DNA of 13,734 nt from an uncultured Terrimonas sp. (lineage in GTDB: Bacteria; Bacteroidota; Bacteroidia; Chitinophagales; Chitinophagaceae): positions 1-13,734 of the forward strand of contig CAMPJQ010000019.1 of NCBI GenBank assembly GCA_946886925.1. Direction: 5' to 3'. The first letter of the stretch is position 1; every line of letters begins with the position of its first letter. The notes under the pieces were generated by a model. That model saw nothing but the letters and a program-made list of their open reading frames with translations, was not told the DNA's origin and did not search any database. Made by a program: the position numbers and the translations under genes. Shown here piece after piece: positions 1 through 7,997 of this stretch.

Positions 1-1458
1 GTTCTCATTGCAGCAGCGGTATTCCTGTCTTTTAAAGATCTGCAGGCACAAAATAGCAACATTTCAGTTGATTGGGGCAATACGGTTATTGTATCCAAAA
101 CAACGCCAACCTTACAGTTGGTTGAAAATCCAATGGTGAGGAACAGTTCGCCTATACATAAACCTACTTTTGAGGCATTAAAAGAATTAGGAGCCGATTA
201 TGTCAGATATGTTCCCTGGTTTCCCTATCCTAAAATGGCCGTAGCAGAATTAAAGCGGCCAACCGCCCGTGAAACTTTTTGGGATTTCACTTACTTAGAT
301 AGTACGATGGAAGCTTTTATGGAAGCAACAAAAGGGCACACCGTTGTAATTAATTTCAGCACTACGCCCGCCTGGATGTGGAAGACGGATGCTGTTGTAA
401 CTTATCCGGACAATGCTTACCAAACTTCCTGGAATTATAACCAGGGAAGCGAATTGCAGGATTCTTCTTTGTCTGAATTAACCAATTATTATGTGCGATT
501 ATTTAGTTGGTATACCAAAGGTGGATTCACCGATGAATTGGGGAAGTTTCACAAATCAGGCCATTACTATAAAATACCGTATTGGGAAGTGTTGAATGAG
601 CCCGATCTTGAACACAACATTTCACCGCAATTGTATACCAGGATTTATGATAATATTGTTATCGCTTTAAAAAAAATATCTCCCGAAACAAAGTTTATCG
701 GCATGTCGCTTGCCTTTGAAAAAGATCCAGCGTGGTTCGAATATTTTCTTAACCCCGAAAATCATAAACCAGAAGTTGAGTTAGAGGGTATTTCCTATCA
801 TTTTTATGGCACGCGGGATAATAATAAGCAACCGCTCAGTACTTACCAGTATTCATTTTTCAACCAGGCCGATGGTTTCCTGGACAGGGTGCGGTATGTA
901 GAAAATATCCGCAAACGCCTGGCCCCTCATGTTTTTACCACTATAAACGAGATCGGTAATATTCTGTCGCGTGATGGTGTTAACGAGCCGATACCCCATG
1001 CATACTGGAATTTGTCGGGAGCTATGTATGCATATATTTACCTTGAACTGGCAAAAATCGGGATTGATGCGGCGGGCGAATCCCAATTGGTTGGTTATCC
1101 TACCCAATTTCCATCGGTAAGTATGATGAACTGGGAAAATGGAAAACCCAATGCGCGCTTTTGGGTACTAAAATTACTCAAAGATAATTTTGGACCCGGT
1201 GATAAACTTGTACAAACACATGCAAACATACCAGGATTGATTACGCAGGCATTTGTTACGAAAGAAGGCAGGAAGCTTTTACTGATCAATAAGCAGCAGG
1301 AGGAGGTTCAAGTTCAATTGCCTGCAGGGACAAATGGTTCGGAAATAAGCTATGTAGACGAAACAACCGGGGAAACCGAACCCGCTAAAAAACAAGTATC
1401 CGGAAATGCTGTCAGACTCAATGCATTTTCTGTTGCCGTGATTAAATTTAAAAAATAG
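1..1458 (+). CDS. Secreted GH39-like glycoside hydrolase (beta-xylosidase-type), 5' end missing
   Basis: The reading frame is open to base 1. It begins inside a signal peptide (VLIAAAVFLSF...LQAQ, cleavage probably after the AQ), so the true start lies upstream and the TTG at 118 is not the start. 485 codons are visible. The body resembles clan A (beta/alpha)8 glycosidases of the GH39 type. The strand-4 motif YWEVLNEPD carries the likely acid/base Glu (residue 200 of the visible frame) and TTINEIGN carries the likely nucleophile Glu (residue 317). A short C-terminal beta domain (about 420-485) follows the barrel, as in GH39 beta-xylosidases. The family retains anomeric configuration and removes xylose or other terminal sugars; the substrate here cannot be read from sequence. 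It is exported, probably to the periplasm. It lies 44 nt before the isomerase gene with no terminator between, so co-transcription is likely. Fold and catalytic residues are well supported; the specificity is inference. Confidence 0.82.
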   Translation, partial: VLIAAAVFLSFKDLQAQNSNISVDWGNTVIVSKTTPTLQLVENPMVRNSSPIHKPTFEALKELGADYVRYVPWFPYPKMAVAELKRPTARETFWDFTYLDSTMEAFMEATKGHTVVINFSTTPAWMWKTDAVVTYPDNAYQTSWNYNQGSELQDSSLSELTNYYVRLFSWYTKGGFTDELGKFHKSGHYYKIPYWEVLNEPDLEHNISPQLYTRIYDNIVIALKKISPETKFIGMSLAFEKDPAWFEYFLNPENHKPEVELEGISYHFYGTRDNNKQPLSTYQYSFFNQADGFLDRVRYVENIRKRLAPHVFTTINEIGNILSRDGVNEPIPHAYWNLSGAMYAYIYLELAKIGIDAAGESQLVGYPTQFPSVSMMNWENGKPNARFWVLKLLKDNFGPGDKLVQTHANIPGLITQAFVTKEGRKLLLINKQQEEVQVQLPAGTNGSEISYVDETTGETEPAKKQVSGNAVRLNAFSVAVIKFKK

Positions 1459-1502
1459 ATTTTATTTTTAACCAGTTATCTCAAATCAGAAATCAAAAAG
1501 TA

Positions 1503-2930
1503 ATGACTCCTCCTCTTAAGATCGGATTGTTTGGAATTGGTCTCGAGGCTTACTGGTCTCAGTTTGAAGGACTGGAACAAAGACTTTCCCAATACGTAGA
1601 AGTGGTAGAAAGTAAGTTACAGGATTTTGGCGCCAACATCATTAACCTGGGTTTAATAGATACCCCGGCTAAAGCAATTGATGCCGGGCACCGTTTTCGT
1701 TCGGAGGATGTTGATCTTATATTCTTATATGTTACTACGTATGCCTTATCGTCAACAGTGCTTCCTGTAGTAAAAAGGGCAAAAGTTCCTGTAATTGTAC
1801 TCAATCTTGCTCCCGAAGCCGCCATAGATTATGCATGGTTCAATGCATTAAAGGACCGTACCCGTATGACAGGCGAGTGGCTGGCTTTTTGTTCGGCATG
1901 CCCTGTACCGGAAATAGCCAGTGTGTTTAAACGCTCAGGTATTCCTTTTTACCAGGTTACGGGGATGCTGCACAATGATGTGATTGCCTGGTATGAAATA
2001 GAAGAATGGATAGCCGCCGCCAAAGTAGCCAATGTGATGTACCACAATAATCTTGGTGTTATGGGTAATTATTATGGCGGCATGCTTGACATTTATTCCA
2101 ATTTAACACTGCATTGCGCGGTCTTTGGCGGGCATATAGAGATCATCGAAGTGGATGAACTCTCTTTCTTGCGCCAGCAGGTAACCGACAGCGAAATAGA
2201 TGATAAGGTAAAAGTATTCCTGGAAACTTTTGACGTGCAACCCGACTGTCCAAAGTTTGAACTGGAGCGGGCTGCACGAACGGCGGCGGCACTTGATCAA
2301 CTGGTGAGTAAATACAGGCTCGGCTCAATGGCCTATTATCACAAAGGCACCGGAAACCCCCAAAATGAAGATGCGATGAGTTCCATTATCCTGGGCAATT
2401 CGCTGCTTACCGCCAATGGCATCCCGGTAGCAGGTGAATACGAGATCAAAAACGCCCAGGCTATGAAAATAATGGACAGCTTTGGAGCAGGCGGCTCCTT
2501 TACCGAATATTATGCCATGGATTTTAATGACGATGTAGTGCTGATGGGGCATGATGGTCCCGGTCATTTGGCTATTGCGGAAGGAAAGATCAAAGTAAAA
2601 CCTTTGCAGGTGTATCATGGTAAGGTAGGCAACGGGCTTTCGGTAGAGATGTCGGTGCGGTATGGAAAAGTAACCTTACTATCGGTAGTAGAAACTGTGG
2701 ACGGAAAATTAATGTTCCTCGTTGCCGAGGCGGAATCCGTGCCGGGGCCTATACTGGAAATTGGCAATACCAATAGCCGGTACCGGTTTTCCATTGGCGC
2801 CCACCGGTTTGTGGAAGAATGGAATGCACATGGCCCGGCGCATCATTGCGCTGTGGGAATTGGACATATAGCATCAAAAATAAAAAAGCTTGGCGAACTG
2901 CTTGGAATGGTTACCATACAGGTGTGCTGA
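1503..2930 (+). CDS. L-arabinose/L-fucose isomerase family protein (AraA-like)
   Basis: A 475-residue cytoplasmic enzyme with no signal peptide, close in length to E. coli AraA (500). The AraA family interconverts aldoses and ketoses (L-arabinose to L-ribulose) using a divalent metal, usually Mn2+, bound by two Glu and two His. All four positions seem to be present: Glu312 (in AGEYEIKNAQ), Glu335 (in GGSFTEYYAMDF), His350 (in LMGHDGPGH) and His447 or His448 (in GPAHHCAVGIGH). Surroundings differ from classical AraA: the third metal-ligand motif is GHDGPGH rather than the GSHMLE of E. coli, so this is a divergent subfamily and the sugar may not be L-arabinose. It sits between a GH39-like enzyme and a rhamnosidase, which suggests it processes a sugar they release. 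Canonical L-rhamnose isomerase (RhaA) is another family, so rhamnose should not be assumed. The ATG at 1503 has no clear Shine-Dalgarno, normal for this phylum. Confidence 0.85.
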   Translation: MTPPLKIGLFGIGLEAYWSQFEGLEQRLSQYVEVVESKLQDFGANIINLGLIDTPAKAIDAGHRFRSEDVDLIFLYVTTYALSSTVLPVVKRAKVPVIVLNLAPEAAIDYAWFNALKDRTRMTGEWLAFCSACPVPEIASVFKRSGIPFYQVTGMLHNDVIAWYEIEEWIAAAKVANVMYHNNLGVMGNYYGGMLDIYSNLTLHCAVFGGHIEIIEVDELSFLRQQVTDSEIDDKVKVFLETFDVQPDCPKFELERAARTAAALDQLVSKYRLGSMAYYHKGTGNPQNEDAMSSIILGNSLLTANGIPVAGEYEIKNAQAMKIMDSFGAGGSFTEYYAMDFNDDVVLMGHDGPGHLAIAEGKIKVKPLQVYHGKVGNGLSVEMSVRYGKVTLLSVVETVDGKLMFLVAEAESVPGPILEIGNTNSRYRFSIGAHRFVEEWNAHGPAHHCAVGIGHIASKIKKLGELLGMVTIQVC

Positions 2931-3001
2931 TATCGGCATATGCAGGAGCTTTCAGCAGTGAGTGAACATACAAACATCATTTGATGACTTAACAGTCCGG
3001 G

Positions 3002-6000
3002 ATGATTTTGAGCAATATTTTTAAAAAAGGGCTTATGTTTTTACTTCGGAATAACAAATTGAGAATTGTTTTTATTTCCGCTATTGTACTCCTGTACTAT
3101 GGATGTAATAAAAGAGTATCCGGCCCGGAAAAAACAGATCGGTCTGGAATCGGTGCACTCCGATCGGGTTTTTTGAATCCGCCCGATTGGGCCAAGCCGG
3201 GAGTATACTGGTATTTTATGGATGGAAATTTATCGGAGGAGGGAATGACCAAAGACCTTGAGTCCATGGCTAAAGCAGGCATTGGCAATCTTATATTTCT
3301 TGAAGTAAATGTGGGAGTACCCCGTGGCAAAGTAGATTTTTTAAGTGACCAGTGGCTGGAATTGTTTAAGCATGCCGAAAAGGAATGCCGGAGGCTGAAT
3401 ATCGCTATGACCCTCGGCATAGGGCCTGGTTGGACGGGAAGCGGAGGTCCATGGGTTGCCCCGGAACAATCTATGCAGCACCTGGTGTCTGTAAGCGTAG
3501 AGGTACCGGCAAATGAAAACAAAAAAATAAAACTTCCCATCCCTTCTCCCAGGAAACCATTTTTTGGAGAGGGAGGATTTACACCCGAGTTGAAAAAGCA
3601 ATGGCAAAACTTTTATGAAGATGTCGCCGTGCTTGCGTTCCCGCAGCCTGCAGTTGCTGATAAGATAAAAGACATTGATGAAAAAGCGCTGTACTATCGT
3701 GCGCCTTACTCATCTGTTCCTGGCGTAAAGCCTTTTCTGCCTTCTTTTGATGAGACTGATGATGTTCCTGCAGGCGCCGTTATTTCAAAAACTGAAATAA
3801 TAGACCTCACAGATAAGCTTCAGCCGGATGGAACATTAAACTGGCAAGCACCACAGGGTAGCTGGACGATCATGCGTTTTGGCACACGCAACAACGGTGC
3901 AGTTACCCGGCCCGCACCTTTTCCCGGTCTGGGGTTTGAATCGGATAAATTCGATACGGTTGCTTTAAATAAGCATCTTGATGAATATACAGGCAGGATC
4001 TTCAGAAAAATTGGAATTCCAGGAAGAAAATCTGCAGGTGGATTAAAATTCCTGCACATGGACAGTTGGGAAATGGGGGCACAAAACTGGACGAAGAACT
4101 TCAGAGCGGAATTTATCAGGCGAAGGGGGTATGATCCGTTGCCTTTTTATCCTGTGTATAATGGTGTTATTGTAGAAAGTCCTGAAATCAGTGAGCGATT
4201 TTTGTGGGATCTTCGGCAAACAGGACAGGAGTTGGTACTGGAATACCATGCCGGGCAGGTTAAAAAATACAGTCACCGGCATGGACTGGGTTTATCTATT
4301 GAACCTTATGATATGAACCCTACCGCCGACCTTGAACTGGGCGCTATTGCAGATGTACCGATGTGTGAATTCTGGAGTAAAGATTTTGGATTCAATACCT
4401 CATTCAGTTGTATTGAAGCGGTGTCGGTTGCTCATGTAAATGGGCAGTCACTCGTTCCGGCAGAAGCGTTTACAGCCGAAAAGAACGAAGGATGGAAACA
4501 GTATCCCGGCTCAATGAAAGCGCAGGGCGACTGGGCCTTTGCAACCGGCATTAACCGTTTTGTATACCATACTTTTCAAAGCCAGGTGCTGCCGGATAGC
4601 TTACGTCCTGGTATGACGATGGGCCCTTATGGGGTGCATTGGGACAGAAACCAGACCTGGTGGCCAATGGTGGGCGGTTATCACCGGTATATCTCCCGCT
4701 GCCAGTTCATGTTACAGCAGGGAAGAACGGTAGCAGATATTTTGTATTTAACCCCGGAAGGCGCTCCGCATATTTTTCGCCCGCCTTTATCGGCGCTTAC
4801 CGGTGAGGAACCGGTGCGCGACAGAAGAGGCTATAATTTTGATGGGTGCTCTCCCGGGCAATTGCTTACTGCAAGTGTTAAAGATAATCAGATCGTTTTT
4901 CCGGGCGGCGCATCATACAAAATATTGATAATGCCCGATGTTAAAACAATGACGCCGGAATTATTAGAAAAGATCAGAACACTGGTATATGAAGGAGCTA
5001 TAGTGGTGGGCTCGCCTCCCGTTAAATCGCCGGGTTTAACGAACTACCCCGCTTGCGATGAACAGATAAAACAGTTATCTCAAACAATATGGGGAAAGCT
5101 GGATATGCCGGCCGATTTGACAGAACATGTATATGGCAAAGGAAAAGTAATTTGGGGCGCTGGTACAAGCACAAGATCAGATGGTATTTACCCCGCATAT
5201 GATGTAGCCGCAAAGTTATTAAACGATATAGGTGTGCCGGAAGATTTTGAATGGGCAGGCGATTTGCGTTATACACACCGTACTGCTGCGGATTGGGACA
5301 TTTATTTTGTTGCCAACAAAACGGGCGAACTTTTAAGTACGGATTGTGTTTTCAGATCTGATAAAGGGAGCCCGGAACTTTGGGATCCCATTACAGGAGA
5401 GATGAGGGCTTTGCCGGAATTTATCCGTGAAAACGGGCAAACCAGTATTCCCCTTCAGTTTGAGCCTTACCAAAGCTTCTTTATTGTTTTCAAAAAAAGT
5501 AAAACAGCACCTCCTCATTCTGAAAAAAAGAATTTCTCCGGCTTCCAGAGCCTGATCACATTAAATAGCGCGTGGACGGTATCCTTTGATCCGAAATGGG
5601 GCGGGCCGGAAAAAATAGTTTTTGACAGCTTGCAGGATTGGACCAGCCGCCCGGAAAAAGGAATAAAATACTATTCGGGAATAGCGGTTTACAGCAATAC
5701 CTTCGATCTTTCAACACCGGGTATCAAAGATAAAAACAAACGCATTTTTCTCGATTTGGGAGAAGTTAAAAACCTGGCACGTGTAAAACTTAACGGAAAG
5801 GATTTGGGCGTGCTATGGACTGCGCCCTGGCGGGTGGATATTACAAAGGCGGTAAAGCAAAAAGGAAACCAATTGCAAATAGAAGTAGCCAACCTGTGGC
5901 CAAACCGTTTGATCGGAGATGAGCAATTGCCCGATGATGGCATAAAAAACGGTAAATGGCCGGAGTGGTTATTGCAGGGTAAACCCAGAACGGGCAACAG

Positions 6001-6097
6001 GTATACCTTTACTACTTTTAACCATTATGCCAAAGATGCACCATTACTGAGCTCGGGCCTTATGGGACCGGTAACGATCCGGCAAACTGAATTTTAA
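3002..6097 (+). CDS. GH106-type alpha-L-rhamnosidase, lipoprotein
   Basis: A 1031-residue exported enzyme. A hydrophobic N-terminus ends in LLYYGC, a somewhat atypical lipobox that would lipidate Cys35. After it comes the GH106 entry motif (PDWAKPGVYWYFMDGNLS, about residues 54-71) and a long barrel region. The barrel holds Glu-containing motifs SIEPYD (Glu434), CEFWSK (Glu456) and VPAEAFT (Glu488), where GH106 acidic catalytic or calcium-binding residues are expected. The last 180 residues form a GH2-like jelly-roll or beta-sandwich (FLDLGEV...VKLNGKDLGVLWTAPWRVDIT), typical of this family. GH106 enzymes are inverting, calcium-dependent and remove terminal alpha-L-rhamnose, for example from rhamnogalacturonans. 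An in-frame ATG at 3035 (Met12), preceded by AAAAAAGGG, gives a more typical signal peptide and is a plausible alternative start. The gene follows the isomerase by 71 nt and overlaps the next gene by one base. The family call is strong; which Glu does what is inference. Confidence 0.86.
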   Translation: MILSNIFKKGLMFLLRNNKLRIVFISAIVLLYYGCNKRVSGPEKTDRSGIGALRSGFLNPPDWAKPGVYWYFMDGNLSEEGMTKDLESMAKAGIGNLIFLEVNVGVPRGKVDFLSDQWLELFKHAEKECRRLNIAMTLGIGPGWTGSGGPWVAPEQSMQHLVSVSVEVPANENKKIKLPIPSPRKPFFGEGGFTPELKKQWQNFYEDVAVLAFPQPAVADKIKDIDEKALYYRAPYSSVPGVKPFLPSFDETDDVPAGAVISKTEIIDLTDKLQPDGTLNWQAPQGSWTIMRFGTRNNGAVTRPAPFPGLGFESDKFDTVALNKHLDEYTGRIFRKIGIPGRKSAGGLKFLHMDSWEMGAQNWTKNFRAEFIRRRGYDPLPFYPVYNGVIVESPEISERFLWDLRQTGQELVLEYHAGQVKKYSHRHGLGLSIEPYDMNPTADLELGAIADVPMCEFWSKDFGFNTSFSCIEAVSVAHVNGQSLVPAEAFTAEKNEGWKQYPGSMKAQGDWAFATGINRFVYHTFQSQVLPDSLRPGMTMGPYGVHWDRNQTWWPMVGGYHRYISRCQFMLQQGRTVADILYLTPEGAPHIFRPPLSALTGEEPVRDRRGYNFDGCSPGQLLTASVKDNQIVFPGGASYKILIMPDVKTMTPELLEKIRTLVYEGAIVVGSPPVKSPGLTNYPACDEQIKQLSQTIWGKLDMPADLTEHVYGKGKVIWGAGTSTRSDGIYPAYDVAAKLLNDIGVPEDFEWAGDLRYTHRTAADWDIYFVANKTGELLSTDCVFRSDKGSPELWDPITGEMRALPEFIRENGQTSIPLQFEPYQSFFIVFKKSKTAPPHSEKKNFSGFQSLITLNSAWTVSFDPKWGGPEKIVFDSLQDWTSRPEKGIKYYSGIAVYSNTFDLSTPGIKDKNKRIFLDLGEVKNLARVKLNGKDLGVLWTAPWRVDITKAVKQKGNQLQIEVANLWPNRLIGDEQLPDDGIKNGKWPEWLLQGKPRTGNRYTFTTFNHYAKDAPLLSSGLMGPVTIRQTEF

Positions 6098-6729
6098 TGA
6101 GAACTTATTTTATCACTGTACTGTTTTTTTTAATGCTGCTGGCCTGCCAAAACCGGAGAACGGATGAAGGAAGCGAAGCGCTTAAGGATACTGCTTCGCA
6201 ACAACCTGATACAGTTCATACAGCTACTCAGATACAAGCATTGGCCAAACAAGTTTTAGCGTCATTAAAAAATAAAGACTATGAATCTTTTGCAGGGTTT
6301 ATACATCCTGTGGAAGGGGTTAGATTTTCTCCTTATGGTTATATTGATACGGCTGCTGACAAGGTATTCAGTGCACGAGCATTCCTGGCTGAGCTTTCAA
6401 AAAAAACGCAAACCAAAATTACATGGGGGCATTATGATGGAACAGGCGAGCCTATTGTGCTGACCATTGACGAATATTTCAAAAAATTCGTGTACAATGC
6501 TGACTTTTTAAATGCTCCGCAAAACAGTTTGAATGAGATGATCGGAAGTGGAAATTCCCTTAATAATCTCACAACCATCTATAAGGGCTGTACTTTTTCG
6601 GAACATCATTTTCCCGGTTTTGATCAAAAGTACAACGGCATGGACTGGTGCTCACTCCGGCTGGTATTCAAAAATTACGACAACAAAATGTATTTGGTTG
6701 GCATTGTGCACGATCAATGGACCATTTAA
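6097..6729 (+). CDS. Small lipoprotein of unknown function, coupled to the rhamnosidase gene
   Basis: A 210-residue protein with a clean lipoprotein signal: a hydrophobic stretch followed by LLAC, lipidated at Cys17. A low-complexity polar linker (about 20-45) leads to a globular domain of about 165 residues. The domain begins with a helix-like segment (QALAKQVLASLKNKDYESFAGFIHP) of the sort that opens NTF2-like folds, then GVRFSPYGYID, a central FKKFVYNADFLNAP stretch and a C-terminal beta-rich half (MDWCSLRLVFKNYDNKMYLVGIVHDQW). I do not recognise a named family; an NTF2-like or SnoaL-like fold is only a guess from this pattern. The ATG overlaps the stop of the rhamnosidase gene (TAATG), so translational coupling is likely and the protein is probably made with the rhamnosidase. 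The gene ends 17 nt from the convergent TolB-like gene. No catalytic motif is visible. Confidence 0.75.
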   Translation: MRTYFITVLFFLMLLACQNRRTDEGSEALKDTASQQPDTVHTATQIQALAKQVLASLKNKDYESFAGFIHPVEGVRFSPYGYIDTAADKVFSARAFLAELSKKTQTKITWGHYDGTGEPIVLTIDEYFKKFVYNADFLNAPQNSLNEMIGSGNSLNNLTTIYKGCTFSEHHFPGFDQKYNGMDWCSLRLVFKNYDNKMYLVGIVHDQWTI

Positions 6730-6746
6730 AGCAGGAATATACTTCG

Positions 6747-7886
6747 TTATTCCACCCAATCCGCAATAAAAATATTAGTATCTCTTGTGCCGCCATTGTT
6801 TCGGTTGCTGCAAAAAACGATTTTTTTACCGTCGGGAGAGAACATGGGAAAAGCATCAAATCCTTTGTCGCGGCTAATTTTTTGCAAATTGGTGCCGTCT
6901 TCATTGATGGTATATAAATTAAAGGGAAATCCTCTTTTGTATTCATAATTGGATGCAAAAATGATCCGTTTGCTATCGGCCATAAAAGCCGGGGCCCAGT
7001 TGGCCTGTCCGAATGATGTAACCTGCCGGGCATTGCTGCCATCTGCGTTTGCTACCCACACTTCCATGCTTGTTGGCGCTACGAGATTTTCGGCAAGCAA
7101 TTCTTTATATTCTTTTATTTCGGCTTCTGTTTTGGGTCTTGATGCACGCCATATTATTTTCTTACCATCCGGGCTGAACCATGCACCGCCATCATAGCCC
7201 AGCGTATGTGTAATTCTTTTTTCATCCCCCGATTGTAAATTCATGATATAAAGCTCAATATCTCCATCCTTATCGCTTGTATAGATCATTTTGCTGCCAT
7301 CGGGCGAAAGCGTAGCTTCTGCATCATATCCTTTGGCGTGGGTAAGCTGTTTTACAATTTTTCCTTCCAGGTCGGACATGAAAATATCATAGCTGTCGTA
7401 CAGCGGCCAAATGTATTTGTTGCCATATTTTTTTCTGTCGGGCACCGGTGGGCAACTGTCTGCACTCCTGTGCGTTGAAGCATAAATGATGTGTTTGCCA
7501 TCCTTAGTAAAGAAGGGACATGTTGTTCTTCCTTTACCTGTGCTTACCAGTTTGTATTCAAATCTTTCGCCGCTTTGCTGCGGCACTTCACCTATAAATA
7601 TCTGGTCGCAGTTCAGTCCGTCTTTTGTATTGGTTCGTTGAAAAACAAGATACTTGCTATCATAGCTCCAATATGCTTCGGCATTGTCGCCGCCAAATGT
7701 GAGTTGCTGGATATTCTTAAAATGCTTTTCTTCGGGATAATGTACAGTGTCGGGTAAAGGCTGAAATGTGGCCGCTGCTGAAATAAGATAGGGAGGTATG
7801 TTTACAGGTGCAGCATAGGAGCTTCCGGCAACTGCTGCTGTAAGCAATAGGGCGGTGGTAAAAATGCCTTTGTACTTCTTGTTCAT
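6747..7886 (-). CDS. Secreted TolB-like six-bladed beta-propeller protein (PD40 repeats)
   Basis: 379 residues with a typical Sec signal peptide (KKYKGIFTTALLLTAAVAG, cleavage near SSYA-AP at about residue 25). The mature part contains repeated propeller signatures of the type SPDGxxIxFxS at about residues 72-84, 123-138, 188-204, 233-248, 298-312 and 346-362. The best copies are LSPDGSKMIYTSDKDGD, FSPDGKKIIWRASRP and FSPDGKKIVFCSNRN. Six blades match the TolB C-terminal propeller. It lacks the TolB N-terminal domain, and no tol-pal genes are near, so it is not TolB itself. It also lacks a peptidase domain of the kind fused to such propellers in DPP IV-like proteins. A periplasmic binding or scaffold role is likely, but the ligand is unknown. 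A strong TAnnTTTG promoter lies directly upstream and the fabG terminator separates it from the preceding gene, so it is probably transcribed alone. Confidence 0.83.
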   Translation of the reverse strand: MNKKYKGIFTTALLLTAAVAGSSYAAPVNIPPYLISAAATFQPLPDTVHYPEEKHFKNIQQLTFGGDNAEAYWSYDSKYLVFQRTNTKDGLNCDQIFIGEVPQQSGERFEYKLVSTGKGRTTCPFFTKDGKHIIYASTHRSADSCPPVPDRKKYGNKYIWPLYDSYDIFMSDLEGKIVKQLTHAKGYDAEATLSPDGSKMIYTSDKDGDIELYIMNLQSGDEKRITHTLGYDGGAWFSPDGKKIIWRASRPKTEAEIKEYKELLAENLVAPTSMEVWVANADGSNARQVTSFGQANWAPAFMADSKRIIFASNYEYKRGFPFNLYTINEDGTNLQKISRDKGFDAFPMFSPDGKKIVFCSNRNNGGTRDTNIFIADWVE

Positions 7887-7910
7887 TTATTTATGTTTTA
7901 ACTGCAGTTG

Positions 7911-7918
7911 CAAAGATA
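7911..7918 (-). promoter_or_regulatory. Bacteroidota-type -7 promoter box of the TolB-like gene
   Basis: Read on the minus strand the sequence is TATCTTTG, a perfect match to the Bacteroidota primary sigma factor -7 consensus TAnnTTTG. It lies 24 nt upstream of the ATG at 7886, giving a short leader of roughly 18 nt. No good TTG-type -33 box is seen; the T-rich tail of the fabG terminator occupies that position. Confidence 0.6.
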
Positions 7919-7930
7919 GTTCCGGATTGT

Positions 7931-7959
7931 AAAAAATTAGCCCCGCAACAAACGGGGCT
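7931..7959 (-). terminator. Intrinsic terminator of fabG
   Basis: On the minus strand, a perfect 7-bp GC-rich stem (AGCCCCG / CGGGGCT, arms 7953-7959 and 7939-7945) with a 7-nt loop is followed by AATTTTTT. It begins 38 nt after the fabG stop codon, in the right orientation to end fabG transcription before the TolB-like gene. Confidence 0.88.
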
Positions 7960-7997
7960 TTCGGTGTATTGATGATCAATATTTATTTCTCAAGCTG

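Noticed and set aside
853..1107. Minus-strand frames inside the GH39, isomerase, rhamnosidase and other genes
   Set aside because: They lie entirely within well-supported genes on the opposite strand, show no known domain, and are explained as shadow frames.
118..1458. TTG at 118 as start of the GH39-like gene
   Set aside because: The frame is open to base 1 and encodes a signal peptide and the conserved N-terminus upstream of 118, so the gene begins before the window.
2975..2986. Short palindrome CATCATTTGATG before the rhamnosidase gene as an operator or terminator
   Set aside because: Only 5 bp arms, AT-rich, no T-run, and no matching copy elsewhere in the cluster; too weak to support a function.
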